Source: Brachypodium distachyon (Eukaryota > Streptophyta > Magnoliopsida > Poales > Poaceae). Taken from it: a stretch of DNA of 64,000 nt. Below are positions 13,074 to 24,003 of the stretch, piece after piece. The stretch covers positions 44,047,237 through 44,111,236 of the forward strand of contig NC_016133.3 of assembly GCF_000005505.3 (NCBI RefSeq), in the 5' to 3' direction. Each line of letters begins with the position of its first letter. The stretch's first letter is position 1. The notes below the pieces were generated by a model. That model was not told the origin of the DNA. It worked only from the letters and a program-made list of their open reading frames with translations, and made no database searches. Position numbers and translations under genes: made by a program.

Positions 13074-13369
13074 TATATGTGACTTCCGTGTTCACAACAT
13101 GCCATTTTATTGACCATTTTTCCTTTTGAGAAAAAAAAAGAGTGAAAACAAAGTTCACTTCCGTTCAAGGGCAACCATTTATATATTTTAGGATATATAG
13201 TACTCAATCCATATACATATGCGACATATATTGATAACCATGCACAAACGAGTGTGCTTATTTAGGACAAGCTATATATAGTAGTCATCATGAGTCATGG
13301 CAGGGCCATATACCGAAACACCTTAGGTAGAGGACGATACACACATATATGACTATAACTCTCATACTA

Positions 13370-14942
13370 TTACGGATTATGTTCAACTGGTTCCAGTGTT
13401 GCTGGGGCGAGTTGCTTGTCAGCAAGGATAGCATTCAGATCTTCATCCTTGTGATCCATTGTGGCCCTCATGAAGGCGACCATGGCTCCTCCCATGGTCC
13501 TCCTAACAAGGCCATTGGTGTCGTCGGAGTTGGCTTGACATGCAAGATTATGGAAAAACATCAGTACATGATCATCAACCATGTCCAGATGCCCGTAGTC
13601 CTTGACCACCAGGTGATAGCGAGGCGGCTTGCACTCGTCGTAGAACTCGGCATGGTTCACATGGTCTGGGGCACATGGACAGGTCTTGCCAGTCCCGAGG
13701 ACCATGACCGGCATCCCCACGTCGAGAGACTGGGGCTTGAAAGTGAGGACCTTTGGTTCCATCTGGTGGTCTTTTGATGCCCCAGCCACGGGCTCAATAC
13801 CGATGAGCGCAGATAACTTGAGCGCTAGCTTGGTCTTGGCGTCCCCCAGGCCTAGGGCGACACTGAAGGCCGTGTCGCCGCCTCTGCTGTGTCCGGCAAG
13901 AGCCACCTTGGATAGGTCAGGCTTGACATCTTTAAGTCTGAAGATGTCTTTGAGGACGTGCGCGAGTCCACCACCAGCAATCCAGTTGATGATCTGACTC
14001 GTCGATTCGATGTCCTTCATGTCATTTACGTCGAACATTATGCCATAGAGCTGTGTACAACATTGCAAGCTAGTTAGGACGAAGGATAGAAAAATATTTT
14101 TGGAAGGTTACATCTCGTGTTAATTAGTTACAGAAAATTGTATTCTGGTTCATGCCTTGATAGTAAACACTACTACAACAAACCATTGTTAAGTCCTCTA
14201 TGCATACAGTATAGACATGCGCGTCTCATTTGAAGCTATATATACACATGCTTGCCATGAGGCCTATTAATTTGTTTTCTTCACTATCCAAAAATGTTGT
14301 CCAGTGTGCACATATTTTAGTTTTTGTCGATCATATGAGGATTGAGAACTGACCTAGGTATAAAAATTTGTCATGTACCCGTGAAACATTGTGCTTATGT
14401 GACAAAAACACTACTCGATCCCTACGAGCCATATTAAATTTGTGCTAAATGAAGACACTTATTATGGATTGGAAGGTGCAGGATAAATCCTCTATATTTA
14501 TACTACAATTCTGAAGTTATTGTACAAGGCAGGACATTGTTTTTTCTCTCTATATTAGCTGACAGTTATTGCTGACTTACCAGGCATAGAGTAACATTCG
14601 ATCAGTACCTAATACGGATCGATCCACAATAAGTACGTGTCTCAGATTTTGTACCGTAGTAATAAAAGAAAACTGAAGATGGTGGGTAGGTAGGTACTAT
14701 ACCTGTGGCGCGACGGCGATGAATCCATGGGAGGCTACGTGGGTGAGGAGCTTCTGGTAACAGCCGCCAAGCACCAGGAAGCCATGGAGGAAGAGTAGGA
14801 CGGGGTAGCTGCCGGCCTCCGACGGCGCCAACACCATGACTGGCTTGGGCAGTTCATGGTCCCTGCGCTGCTTCACGTGCCGCACCTCCACCTGGAACCG
14901 CCCGGCCTTGAACACCGCCGCCCCCGCCGGCATTGCCGCCAT
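13370..14942 (-). CDS. CLH: Chlorophyllase
   Basis: Alpha/beta hydrolase that cleaves phytol from chlorophyll to give chlorophyllide. Two exons, 14703-14942 and 13370-14050, give 306 aa; the intron is 652 bp. Motifs seen are the N-terminal VLLFLHGFLVLGGCYQKLL, the nucleophile elbow GHSRGGDTAF with Ser135, and the histidine motif VVKDYGHLDM with His234. The acidic member is expected in a GxDPV motif and here reads GIEPVAG, so Glu166 stands where the family has Asp. There is no obvious plastid transit peptide: the protein starts directly with MAAMPAGAAVFKAGRFQVEV. A TATA-like element lies about 125 bp upstream of the ATG. It is isolated between MITE-rich spacers. The family call is firm; activity is untested because of the Asp to Glu change. 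Confidence 0.93.
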
Positions 14943-15065
14943 TCTATGTACCAGCTTATATTTAGCTTCTTCTTAATTCTGAACGTAAAGGTCGATGGGT
15001 CTAAAGCTGGAGTATGTATGTAGGGTCAGTTGCTTGGCGCAAGGAGAGCATATAGGAGCCAACTG

Positions 15066-15073
15066 TATTTATA
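15066..15073 (-). promoter_or_regulatory. TATA box of the chlorophyllase gene
   Basis: TATAAATA on the minus strand, about 125 bp before the chlorophyllase ATG. This is a normal distance for a short 5' leader. Confidence 0.55.
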
Positions 15074-16628
15074 GGCCGGCCAGGAGAGCATGCAGATCCA
15101 CTTTCCATCTGCATGTATGCATTGCTGTTGTTTCGGATGTGTTCTAATTTGTTTTTTTTTTCTCTTGGAGTAAAATTAATAAAAACGATCGGTGTATGAC
15201 GCGCACAACGCTGACATCATCGGTACTACGTATATGATATTTTCACTTGTGGAGTGGGGCAGTTCCCAATGACTTACTTGAGGATTCCAGTTGATGTAAG
15301 GAGACAGTAACCCAAAGTGGAATCCTATTGAGGAGAAAGTGGAGAAAAAAAATTGGCGGGGTGAATCTCCTATCTATTGGAGGGAGAGTACGTACATGAT
15401 GTCATTCCTGGAAGCTACTAAAGGTGTGGTTAGGAAATTGAATTACTTTACTTTTTTTTTTGAGAGGATTGAGTTACTTTACTTTGGCAAGAGCACGAGG
15501 GAAAGAAGAAATACCATCTAGTAAACGTGTGGTGGGCTTGGCATCCTTGATTTAACTGCGATGAATCAAAGCCTTTGTAGACACTTATGTTGGCGGTTTC
15601 CATAATGGAAATCTTTGAAAGGAGTTTTTTTTTTAAGAGAGAAAGGAGCAACGCTCTCGATTTCATTAATGAAATCAATTACATTCCCACAAGGAGAGGA
15701 GTTTAAAAGACAATTGCAAGAAAATGACAGCGCACAGAATCCTTTGGAGAAAGAGTCCACCAGTTCAAAAGAAAAGTTCTTAATTTGTTTCTTTGCAACG
15801 AAACATACGTTTGTGGCAGCTACCAGCTACGACGTATGTATGTACCTATAGCTAATTAATTGGGGTGGTCCTGAACACTGTCGTATGGTATCGTATTGTA
15901 CGTGTGATGATAAAGCAAGGTGGCGTGAGGGACGTGAGCTAGATCTAGTTCTCCCGTTTCTAAATACTTATCGTGTTTTTTTATAAATTTGCACTAAAAC
16001 CACGATAAATATTTAGGAACGAGTACGTTAGAAAATTTCTTTCGGTAGGATACCAATTTCTACGTATATACCCTGCTGCCGATTAATTGATCGATCTGTA
16101 TGCATGCGTCCGTGTTTCACAAAATCGATGTGTCTTGGCATCATATGCGTGCGTGTTTCACGGCCGGCATGAGAGGTCATGCATGGGCACTGGTCAGCAT
16201 ACCAAGGGAGGAACTCAGATAGCTCCATTATCAATTAGCAACATATATGTTCATCACTGTTGTACCACTACAAACGGTTATTGCCACTAATTCATCGGTT
16301 CATCCAGTGACAAAAACATCTCAAAACAAATTTTACCTGAAGTTGCGCACAAATTGTGTAACATATAAATATGGATCGCTCGATTTCCAATTCTACAGAT
16401 GTAGTGTTCGAGTCGTGAGTGAAGAGTTTCATGCACCCGACTAGTTCACCAAAATTTAAGCTGATGTGAAAAAAATGGGCAATTCACTTATACTTGAACG
16501 GATTCAATTCATGCATGGTCTTAATGGTATGACCGGTTGATTTAAAGAAATCAGACACACCATGATCGATCATCATATCTCATGCTAAGGACCTTTGCAA
16601 AGTAAGAACCTGTCGGGTCATCACACAT
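15074..16628. other. Intergenic region with TE remnants
   Basis: AT-rich spacer. Near 15,951-16,026 is a short inverted-repeat remnant (TTTCTAAATACTTATCGTG against CACGATAAATATTTAGGAACG), likely a truncated MITE. A poly-T followed by GCTCTCGATTTCATTAATG near 15,630-15,680 resembles a retroelement end, but I cannot name it. No gene is supported. Confidence 0.45.
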
Positions 16629-18768
16629 TCACAGTAGACCAATGAACTCCGAGTCTATGATGCGGTCATCCGCAGCAGCACGAGAGAAGAAGAAATCTGG
16701 CTCGAACTTGTAGCGCTTCCCAGACTGCATGAATTCCTCCCAAATAAATCATACAGTGCCCCAACGTGATACCCCCAAGGCGGGTGCACGATCTTGCTCC
16801 TCATCATCCCATCCTCCTCCTCGCAAATGGCGCATCGCCCGGGGAAAGGGTCGCCCGTGCCGTAATGCGGCACCGGGCAGCAGAAGGAGACCTGCCATTC
16901 ACGGTCGATGTAGCGGCACCCGAACCCGAACCTGCCGTCGTCGTCCCCGAAGACGGCGCGCCACTCGTCGTCGTCGGGTTCCCGCTTGTCCTCCCAGAGC
17001 TGGGCGAAGAAGAGCACGCGTGATTTGGTGTCCATGGTGGTGGTGGTGGCCAGGAAGTTGATGTGGTAGCAGTTCTTGGATAGGTAGTCGCTGTGCTTCT
17101 CCACGGCGCAGATGGTTTCCAGCTCGTGTTCTTCTTCCGGTGCCGCCGATTGCTCGTCGGCGTACTGCCGGAGGAGCCGCTGGAGCTCTTTCCGGAGGAA
17201 CGCCTGCCTCCTTTCCACCAGGAGTCCCTTCTTCCTCCTCACGAGAGCGGCGGTGTGGTCTGCATCTGCTGCGGCGGCGGCGGCTGGGATGGGTATCGGC
17301 GAGCACCGGGCTCTGAGGATCCTCTGTAATTCTGCGATGCTAGACTCGGAGACGAAGTGACGATGGTGGGCTTCTTCTCCGGCTCCGGCGCAAAGCAGCG
17401 AGCTCAAGGTGTTCAGCAATGCCGGGTCGTCGTCCAAGGAAGCGAGGAACGCCGCGTGGTGCTCTCCCAGCGGGTGCCTGGCGGCCTCGCTGGCACGGCG
17501 GAGTGCTTCTGCGCCGCGGATCTGGAACAGAGCAGCCGTGCCGCCGCTGCAGAGGTGCTCGACGGCTCTGTGCTCGGAGAAGCCCGTGACGGCGCGGGCG
17601 GCGGCCACGAGGCCGTCGAGCGAGCAGGGCAAGGCGGCCGCGCCGAGGATGTCGTCGGGCACCCACTGCGGCGGCGCGACGGCGGCGTACCAGACGGCGT
17701 GGAGGATTGGAGGCCGGGTCCGCCATGGGCCCGCAGTAGTGGCCGGCGACCAGGACGCCGCGGAGGAGGAGCCTCCGCCGCCCGCGGGGAAGAAGCCTGG
17801 CGAGCGCCTCCATGTACGCGGCGTGCATCGTGTCCAGGAGCCCCGTCTTCAGGCGCTCTAGGTACCCGCATGGCGTCGTCTCCTCCATTGGCGCGCGCGG
17901 GGGCGCCACGGCGGCGGCGGCGAGGCAGGACTGGATCTTGCGGCGCAACGCCTCGGGGTTCCTCAGCCCGGCGAGGCTAAACGGCGCGCGCCGCTCGGAT
18001 GCCGCCGTGGCCACGCGCCGGAGTCGGAGCTGGGGGAGACGTTGCGCTTGCGGTGGTGCGAGCGATGCAGGGCGTCGAGGATGGCCTCCACGTCGCGCCG
18101 ACGGTGAGGCGCCGGCCTCGGTCCTCCAGGACGGCGAGGAGCGTGGCGGGCATGGAGCCGCCGGCGCGGCAGAGCAGCGCGACGTCGTCTGGCATGGGGT
18201 GCTCCGCCCTGAAGGCGGCGACCTTGAGCGCGAACTCCGCCCTGTCGCGGAACACCTCCGGATGGCCCACGATGACATTATCGTCACCACCACCAGCGAG
18301 GGCGAGGCGGACGGCGACGAGGAGGTCGCCGGCGGCGAGGTGGACGTAGAGCCACGCCTGACCCTCCGTGAGGTCCCGGAAGTAGGCCTGCAAGAAGGCG
18401 AGGAGGCCCTCGTACGAGTGTAAGACGACGCCCGAGAACCACCCCATGCACTGCGGGTCCGGCGGCGGGCGGCAGCCGGCGAGGAGGCTGAGCGCGTTGA
18501 GGATGGCGTTGGAGGCCGGGTCGAGGAGGCCGAGGCAGTGGCCGGTGGCGTAGAGGCACTCCAGGAGCTCCGGCATCTCGTCCACGGGGAGCCGGCGGGC
18601 CGCCGACTGGACCGCCGCCTCGATGGCCTTGTACGTCGCCGCCGCCGGGCACGTGGCCTGGAGGAACCGCTCCCACTCGTCCTCGCCACCGTGGAAGCAG
18701 GTCAGCCGTGCCGCCGCCGCCGCCAGCGAGGCGGTCTCGTCGCCCGACGTCGCGGATCGATCCTCCAT
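16629..18768 (-). pseudogene. Frameshifted DUF3615-domain gene
   Basis: A long protein of a grass-specific family can be read only by changing frame about four times without splice signals at the changes. Frame one from the ATG at 18768 runs through ERFLQATCPAAATYKAIEAA to RRLTVG near 18,097. A second frame reads DVEAILDALHRSHHRK. A third reads EALRRKIQSCLAAAAVAPP to GHYCGPMADPAS near 17,706, where an extra T in a TT pair breaks it. The next reads ILHAVWYAAVAPPQWVPDD through the C-terminal cysteine-rich DUF3615-like part (NCYHINFLAT, RVLFFAQLW, FCCPVPHYG, CAICEEEDG, KIVHPPWGYHVGALYD). A last shift near 16,742 restores EEFMQSGKRYKFEPDFFF to a stop at 16629. The family function is unknown. This is probably a decayed copy of the family also present at 35.9-38.7 kb. 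Sequencing error could explain one shift but hardly four. A predictor could cut introns to mask them. Confidence 0.7.
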
Positions 18769-18844
18769 GGCCTGAAACCCTTTTCTCGATCTCTACTCTT
18801 CCTCCATCGATGGAGACATACTCATAACCACGCATACACATGTC

Positions 18845-19600
18845 GGGGCAGTTTTCTCGCGCACTCCTTACTTTTATTAATTTGCCCGGAAAACCACATA
18901 TTTTCAATCACAATGTAACAACAAGTCCGTAATGACGTAATTAGACGGGTTAATAGTTTTACTTACAGGTCGAGCCCACATGTCAGACACGTCGGACGAA
19001 CCTGGCCCGACCCATTAGCTCGGCAACCACACCCTTGGAAGATGTTGTCTCCAATGGCTCCGGGAGCTCGTGGGCAGGCGGCGGCAGGGGCACGCGCGTG
19101 AGCGGCAGCAGGGGTGCGCGTGCAGCAGGCCTGCAGAGCGGCGGCGGCGCGCGTGCAGGCGGGGGCAGGGCGGGCATGCAGGCCAGTGGCGGCGCGGCAC
19201 GCGGGGGCGGGGGCACGCGGGCAGGCTCCTCCGCTCCCTCAACCTCCGTCCGCGCGAGGACCAGGAGCCGGCGCCATCCTCATTCTGGGAGGCGCTGCAG
19301 GCGTGTCCCATGGCCTAGGGCCTCTCCCTGTCACAGGAGGCATGCCTACGCGTCCGTGGCGCAGGGCCACGTCCACCACCACCGCCACCTCTTGAGCTTC
19401 GCCGGAGAGCAAGAAGAAGATGTACGGACACAATGGGCTAACGGGTTTGACAGTTCATATGACACCTGGGCCCGAGTTGTAAGAAATACTGTTAATTCGC
19501 TTAATCGCGTCATTACGGGCTTGTTGTTACATTGTGACTGAAAATGTGTGGTTTTCTGGACAAATTAGCAAAAATGGTGCTTGTGTGAGAAAACCGCGCC
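18845..19600. mobile_element. Long-TIR DNA element with GC-rich core (Pack-MULE-like)
   Basis: About 170 bp at the left (18,845-19,015) matches the reverse complement of the right end (about 19,430-19,600). Shared blocks include GGTTTTCTC/AGTTTTCTC, TAATTTG(C/T)CC(G/A)GAAAACCACA, TCACAATGTAACAACAAG and CCCGTAATGACG. Between them lie about 400 bp of very GC-rich, glycine/arginine-coding-biased DNA, unlike the AT-rich ends. Long inverted repeats around a GC-rich passenger are the hallmark of Mutator-like elements that capture gene fragments. No convincing target duplication was found at these exact ends, so the boundaries are approximate. It sits directly upstream of the DUF3615 pseudogene and of primase. 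Confidence 0.65.
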
Positions 19601-20101
19601 AATACTAGTGGTTTCGTGAAATTTACTGTATATCGAACCGAAAAGGGGATTCCGTTTGCAAATATGTTTTCCTCTCGATCTCTGATTCTCTGTACTCTTT
19701 CCTCCTTTTTATTTTTTTTTGGGAACTTTCTTCCTCTTCTATCTCGTTCAGTTCATCTCTCTCCCTTTTCTCCCAAAATCGCAAACACAAGGCCTTAGGA
19801 ATTTGTGGGCTTGGACCTTGGAGGCCAAATGCCCTTACGTGGGCTGGCTTGGCCCAAGCACAACCCGAAGTCCCAATGGCAGCTCTTGCCCTAAATCTAG
19901 TAGCAGCGATTCTTGGCGCCAAACTGCTCTCCTTTCCCGCGCACTGAGCAGAGCCGCCGTAGCCTCCTCGCCCGCAAACCCGCGAATCCCCATTTCGTAT
20001 CGACCCAATTCGTAGCCGAGGTTACCTTGCCCTACTGGGTCGTCCGCCCTGTGGGTTCTTCAGCACGCAAGATTGATCTAGTTCTCTCCTTCTCCTCTGA
20101 T
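19601..20101. other. Promoter and 5' leader of the primase gene
   Basis: Pyrimidine-rich sequence followed by a block with several GGGCTT/TGGGCT/GGCCCA site II motifs (about 19,805-19,860) and two E2F-type sites (listed separately), then the presumed 5' leader to the ATG at 20102. Confidence 0.55.
19913..19940 (+). promoter_or_regulatory. Paired E2F-type binding sites
   Basis: TTGGCGCCAAA (19913-19923) is a palindromic E2F-like core. TTTCCCGC (19933-19940) is an exact match to the TTTSSCGC consensus. They lie 160-190 bp upstream of the DNA primase start codon, as expected for an S-phase replication gene. Function is inferred from motif and gene identity. Confidence 0.65.
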
Positions 20102-23100
20102 ATGGAGGATGAGAGGGCCATGGAGATCGACGGGCAGCAGCAGCAGCGAGAAGTCGCCGCTGCTGTGCCTGAAGGCTTCAACGCCGATTACCTCCGAATA
20201 TACTACGGTGAAGTGCTGAACTCACTTCTTATATCCTAAATCTTTGAATTTCCTTGTATTACCTCTGTTGCAAAGATACAAGAGTACGGTGTAAGAATCA
20301 GCAGAAGGTTTAGTTTCGCAGCACAAATTTTATTAGTTCTGTCTGTGGTTATTGCTACTGTTATGCCCTTATGCCTAGAAATCAAAATGTGGAAGCGGTT
20401 TGCTAAACAATTCTCATCCCAAGAGTTTTCTCCCCCAATTTCTCGTGCTTGCTTTCTTGCAAAAAATAATAATATGAAATTAGGTGAATGTAAAATCTCG
20501 TGCTTAAGTTCAAGCCCATTCTCTTATATACCTGGTGTAGTTAAAATACTCTTCAACTAAGCAAAGCTTACGACTCATCTAGTGCTGATGATCATATCAC
20601 AATTGCAGGAAAGCTCTTCCCATATGGTGATTTCTTCAAGTGGCTTTCATATGGAAATGGTCTGTGGTGGCACTTTACTACTTTGGTTAGGTGCTAATTG
20701 TCTTGCTTTTCGCTAACCTATTTTTTTATGTAGATGCAAAACATCCAGGATGTGACCAGTCATACATCGGGCGTCGAGAGCTTTCGTTCACACTGGAGAA
20801 TGACATCTATCTCCGGTTCCAGTCCTTTGACAGTGCAGCTGAACTAGAGAGTTCTATCAAAGAGAAGTGCCCTTTCAAGATTGATATTGGACCTGTTTAC
20901 AGTGTAGATGTATGATATAGCATCATTGAACATGCAAATTATTTAACTTGATTTAGTTGCTATATTAAGCTTTTTGTGCGATTGCCCAATGAAAACATTT
21001 TTTGTAGCCTGCAAAGCGACACGCCTATGCCCAGTCTGGCAATAATGTCTTTGCACCAGTGGAGAGAGAACTTATTTTTGATATTGTAAGAAACATGCCA
21101 ATGTTTTTTTCCCCCCATCATTTGACTTGTGTCCTGTGTTATCTTTGTTCAACTGTTGCTAACTGTGGACGTTTTCAATATTCCTAGGATATATCTGATT
21201 ATGATGACGTTCGGTACTGTTGCTCTGGAGCTGACACCTGTGTGGACTGCTGGCCGTTAATGACCATTGTCATCAAAATCCTGGATACTTCACTTAGAGG
21301 CATGTTGTTTTGTTATGCAACTACTTTGTGCACACATGGCATTCACATGTTGCTATGAAAATTCTGGATGATTCACTCCAATAGCAGCCCGTTACTATCT
21401 TGATCTGCTTTACTTTAGGTTACTGAAAGTATGTATTTGCAGGTGATTTTGGTTTCAATCACATACTATGGGTATATAGTGGTCGCCGTGGTGTCCACTG
21501 CTGGGTTTGTGATAGTAGAGCAAGAAAGTATGTTTAAGAGAACCTTCTTTGTAGCTGAAGAAAATATCTTCCTTGTTTCTTGTCTGGTGGTCATGAAATT
21601 CATTTCTAATCTCCTGTTAGGCTCAGCAATGAACAAAGATCTGCAATTGCTGACTATTTTCGTGTCTATAAGGTAGCACTTCTTGATTGATAACTCTTAC
21701 GCGCCCCATCCCCTGCCTGTTTTCTGAAATCTCTTGATCTGCATTACCTTTTTTCAGGGTGGTGAGAATACATCGAAGAAGGTGTCGTTGACTGGGCCTG
21801 TCCTCCACCCTTTCCTTGCGTATGATCTAAACATAGCCATCTCTCCTATTTGCATGTTGTCTCAGTGTGAATAGTAGAAAACAAATATAGGTTATATTGA
21901 AGCTTTATTCTCCTGCAGACGATCATACACTGATGTTCTGAAATGCTTCTTTGAAGACAAATTATTACATAGCCAACAACTATTTTCATCAGAGGAGAGA
22001 TGCAACAAGATACTTGAACTTATTCCTGATGAAAGTAAGAGATTAGCCTTAATAATCTGTTCCAGCGTTCTTCAAATATTAGTATATTACTGCTATTAAC
22101 AGATTCTCGTTCATCAAGTATGAAATGTGTTCAACATGTTCCTAAACGGGTGTCATTTATAGATGTTGCTAGTGAGCTCCATGACAAGTGGCAAGGAAAT
22201 AGACGGTCCTCTATTTCAAAAGAAGATGTAAATGCAGCAAGATGGGAGCAGTTAAAGACAACTTTGCAGTCAGGAAAACACAAGGTTAGTGTTTAATCTC
22301 CTGCGGCCATATACACTCCTGCATATTGGCCAGTTATTAGTTTCTACTGCACGCTTCTTGCGCTTTCTTAATGAAAATGACACCTCTCAATTTCTAGTGC
22401 AGTAAGTATATATACCTCTCAAGTATTTTTGAGACAATATACCTCTCAAGTATTCAATTGGATGTTGTGTGTAGCATTCACTCTTTACAAATCACAGCAT
22501 CTTGTGATTCAGCTTATCGTGTCGAAATATAGGATGAATAATAGTGGTAAATCATTTTTATGTCTCAGGCGCAGGGGCTTCGCAGATGCGTAGAAGAGAT
22601 TGTCTTCTCATACACGTATCCTAGACTTGACATGGAGGTAATATAAAAATCATCAACAATACATGTCCATAACAAGTGGATCATTGATATCATTTCTGTC
22701 TATTAACCAGACTTGATGTTGTGTATCAGGTTTCGAAACACATGAATCATTTACTGAAAGCCCCGTTCTGTATACACCCAAAAACAGGTAAAAAACTGAA
22801 TAGATCCCGGACGTGTTTGTGTTCCAATTGATCCCAACCATTCTTATGTTTCTCCAGGACGTGTTTGTGTTCCAATTGATCCCAACAATTGTGATGATTT
22901 TGATCCTGCGGCTGTTCCAACTCTATCACAGGTTTTTGTCTAGAGTCAAACATAAAAACATACTACATGCTAAAAAAAATGTGTGCGCCTTTCGATGCGT
23001 GATGATGCAATCCTAACTTGCTGAAATTACCATATGCCCAGCTGTTAGGAGAGCTCAATGCTGCTGGCATGCAGATTGATTCTGAGAGTGGTAAGTGGTT

Positions 23101-23484
23101 AAAAAACTTAAAACCTTTTGGGATCTGGGTTAAACTGCTGCATCATTTTATAACTTGCAAACGACATTTTGGTAGCATACAGCCTTGTCTTGCATACTCC
23201 TGATAGCCCTGTTCTGAACTGCAGATTGGGAGAGAACATCCCTCGAGAAATCGATCAGATTTTTCAGAACATCCTTTCTCCAGCCAATGCTGAAAGCTTG
23301 CAAGGTATGCAGGGCGTTGGAAGTTAAGACAAAAACCCAACGCTTTTGCTATCTGGCGGTCCTGTCATTTTTCGAGTACTGAAAAAATGTCAGTTTTAAT
23401 AAGCATGTGATTTTTTTGCAGGTGGAACTGGAAAACGCTTATAACGCCAAGCTCGAACAGTCCAAGAATGCCTTGAATTGGTAA
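20102..23484 (+). CDS. PRIM1: DNA primase small (catalytic) subunit
   Basis: Catalytic subunit of the DNA polymerase alpha-primase complex, which makes RNA primers in the nucleus. Sixteen exons: 20102-20207, 20609-20659, 20734-20909, 21008-21085, 21188-21299, 21443-21527, 21621-21672, 21758-21819, 21919-22034, 22163-22284, 22569-22637, 22730-22787, 22858-22931, 23042-23090, 23225-23304, 23422-23484; 1,353 nt, 450 aa. Diagnostic motifs are [23 protein letters not shown], the metal-binding [12 protein letters not shown] (Asp136 and Asp138), the zinc-type cysteines in [12 protein letters not shown], and [12 protein letters not shown]. The intron after exon 5 uses a GC donor (AGAG|GCATGT), supported by the conserved protein on both sides. 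The acceptor of exon 13 is preceded by a copy of the exon start inside the intron. Length is normal for the family. Confidence 0.96.
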
Positions 23485-23881
23485 AACTTAGAGATACACA
23501 CACAAAGGCGGCGTGCCCATTACAGTTATCCTAGTATCGCCCCCATGGATGAGCATGAAATTGTTCTGAGTTTGCTCACTGTCTTCTTTTGTGGGAATAC
23601 CCGACACCCAGCCAAATGTAATGTATTGCAAGTTGTAACTTTGATCTTGACGAACAAGTGTCACTGTAAGCATTATTAGAGTGTAATGCTGCTTTTACCT
23701 CTGGCCTGTTCTACTCTTAACGAAGGAGCTACTTTTATATTGACGCTCCCTCTCCCTGAAGACTTTTTTTTTACCACAAAATACCTCTTACATTAACGAA
23801 TGAGTCCGAAGGGGATTTGGCAACAAAATCCGAACTGAATCTTCAGCTTCAATAACGGGCATTTCACAGTTTGGTCACAAC
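23485..23881. other. Primase 3'UTR and spacer
   Basis: Likely 3' untranslated sequence of the primase gene, then AT-rich spacer up to the tRNA. Nothing else was seen. Confidence 0.5.
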
Positions 23882-23955
23882 GTCTGGGTGGTGTAGTTGG
23901 TTATCACGTTAGTCTCACACACTAAAGGTCCCCAGTTCGAACCTGGGCTCAGACA
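23882..23955 (+). tRNA. trnV-CAC: tRNA-Val, anticodon CAC
   Basis: Full cloverleaf. The acceptor stem GTCTGGG pairs with CTCAGAC, with a discriminator A. The D arm contains GTGTAGTTGGTTATCAC. The anticodon stem TTAGT/ACTAA encloses the loop CTCACAC with anticodon CAC. The T arm is CCCAG-TTCGAAC-CTGGG. There is no intron and no encoded CCA, as in nuclear tRNA genes. A T5 run at 23963-23967 is a plausible Pol III terminator. Confidence 0.95.
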
Positions 23956-24003
23956 CATAACATTTTTGTTTTTATAGTCTATAATAACTGATATTATCTT
24001 CCC

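Larger units (their letters stand above)
12211..13369. other. Intergenic region rich in MITEs
   Basis: Contains the 3' leader-out of the 79-aa gene and then two Stowaway-like elements listed separately (12,540-12,828 and 12,954-13,073). The rest is AT-rich with no gene. Confidence 0.6.

Noticed and set aside
17340..18689. 449-codon minus-strand Arg-rich frame
   Set aside because: Mostly a composition-driven shadow of the DUF3615 frames; only its last part (EALRRKIQSC to GHYCGPMADP) carries family sense, as one segment of the broken gene.
19035..19541. 168-codon plus-strand frame rich in Gly, Arg and Ala
   Set aside because: Lies inside the long-TIR element in extremely GC-rich sequence where stops are rare; open in several frames at once.
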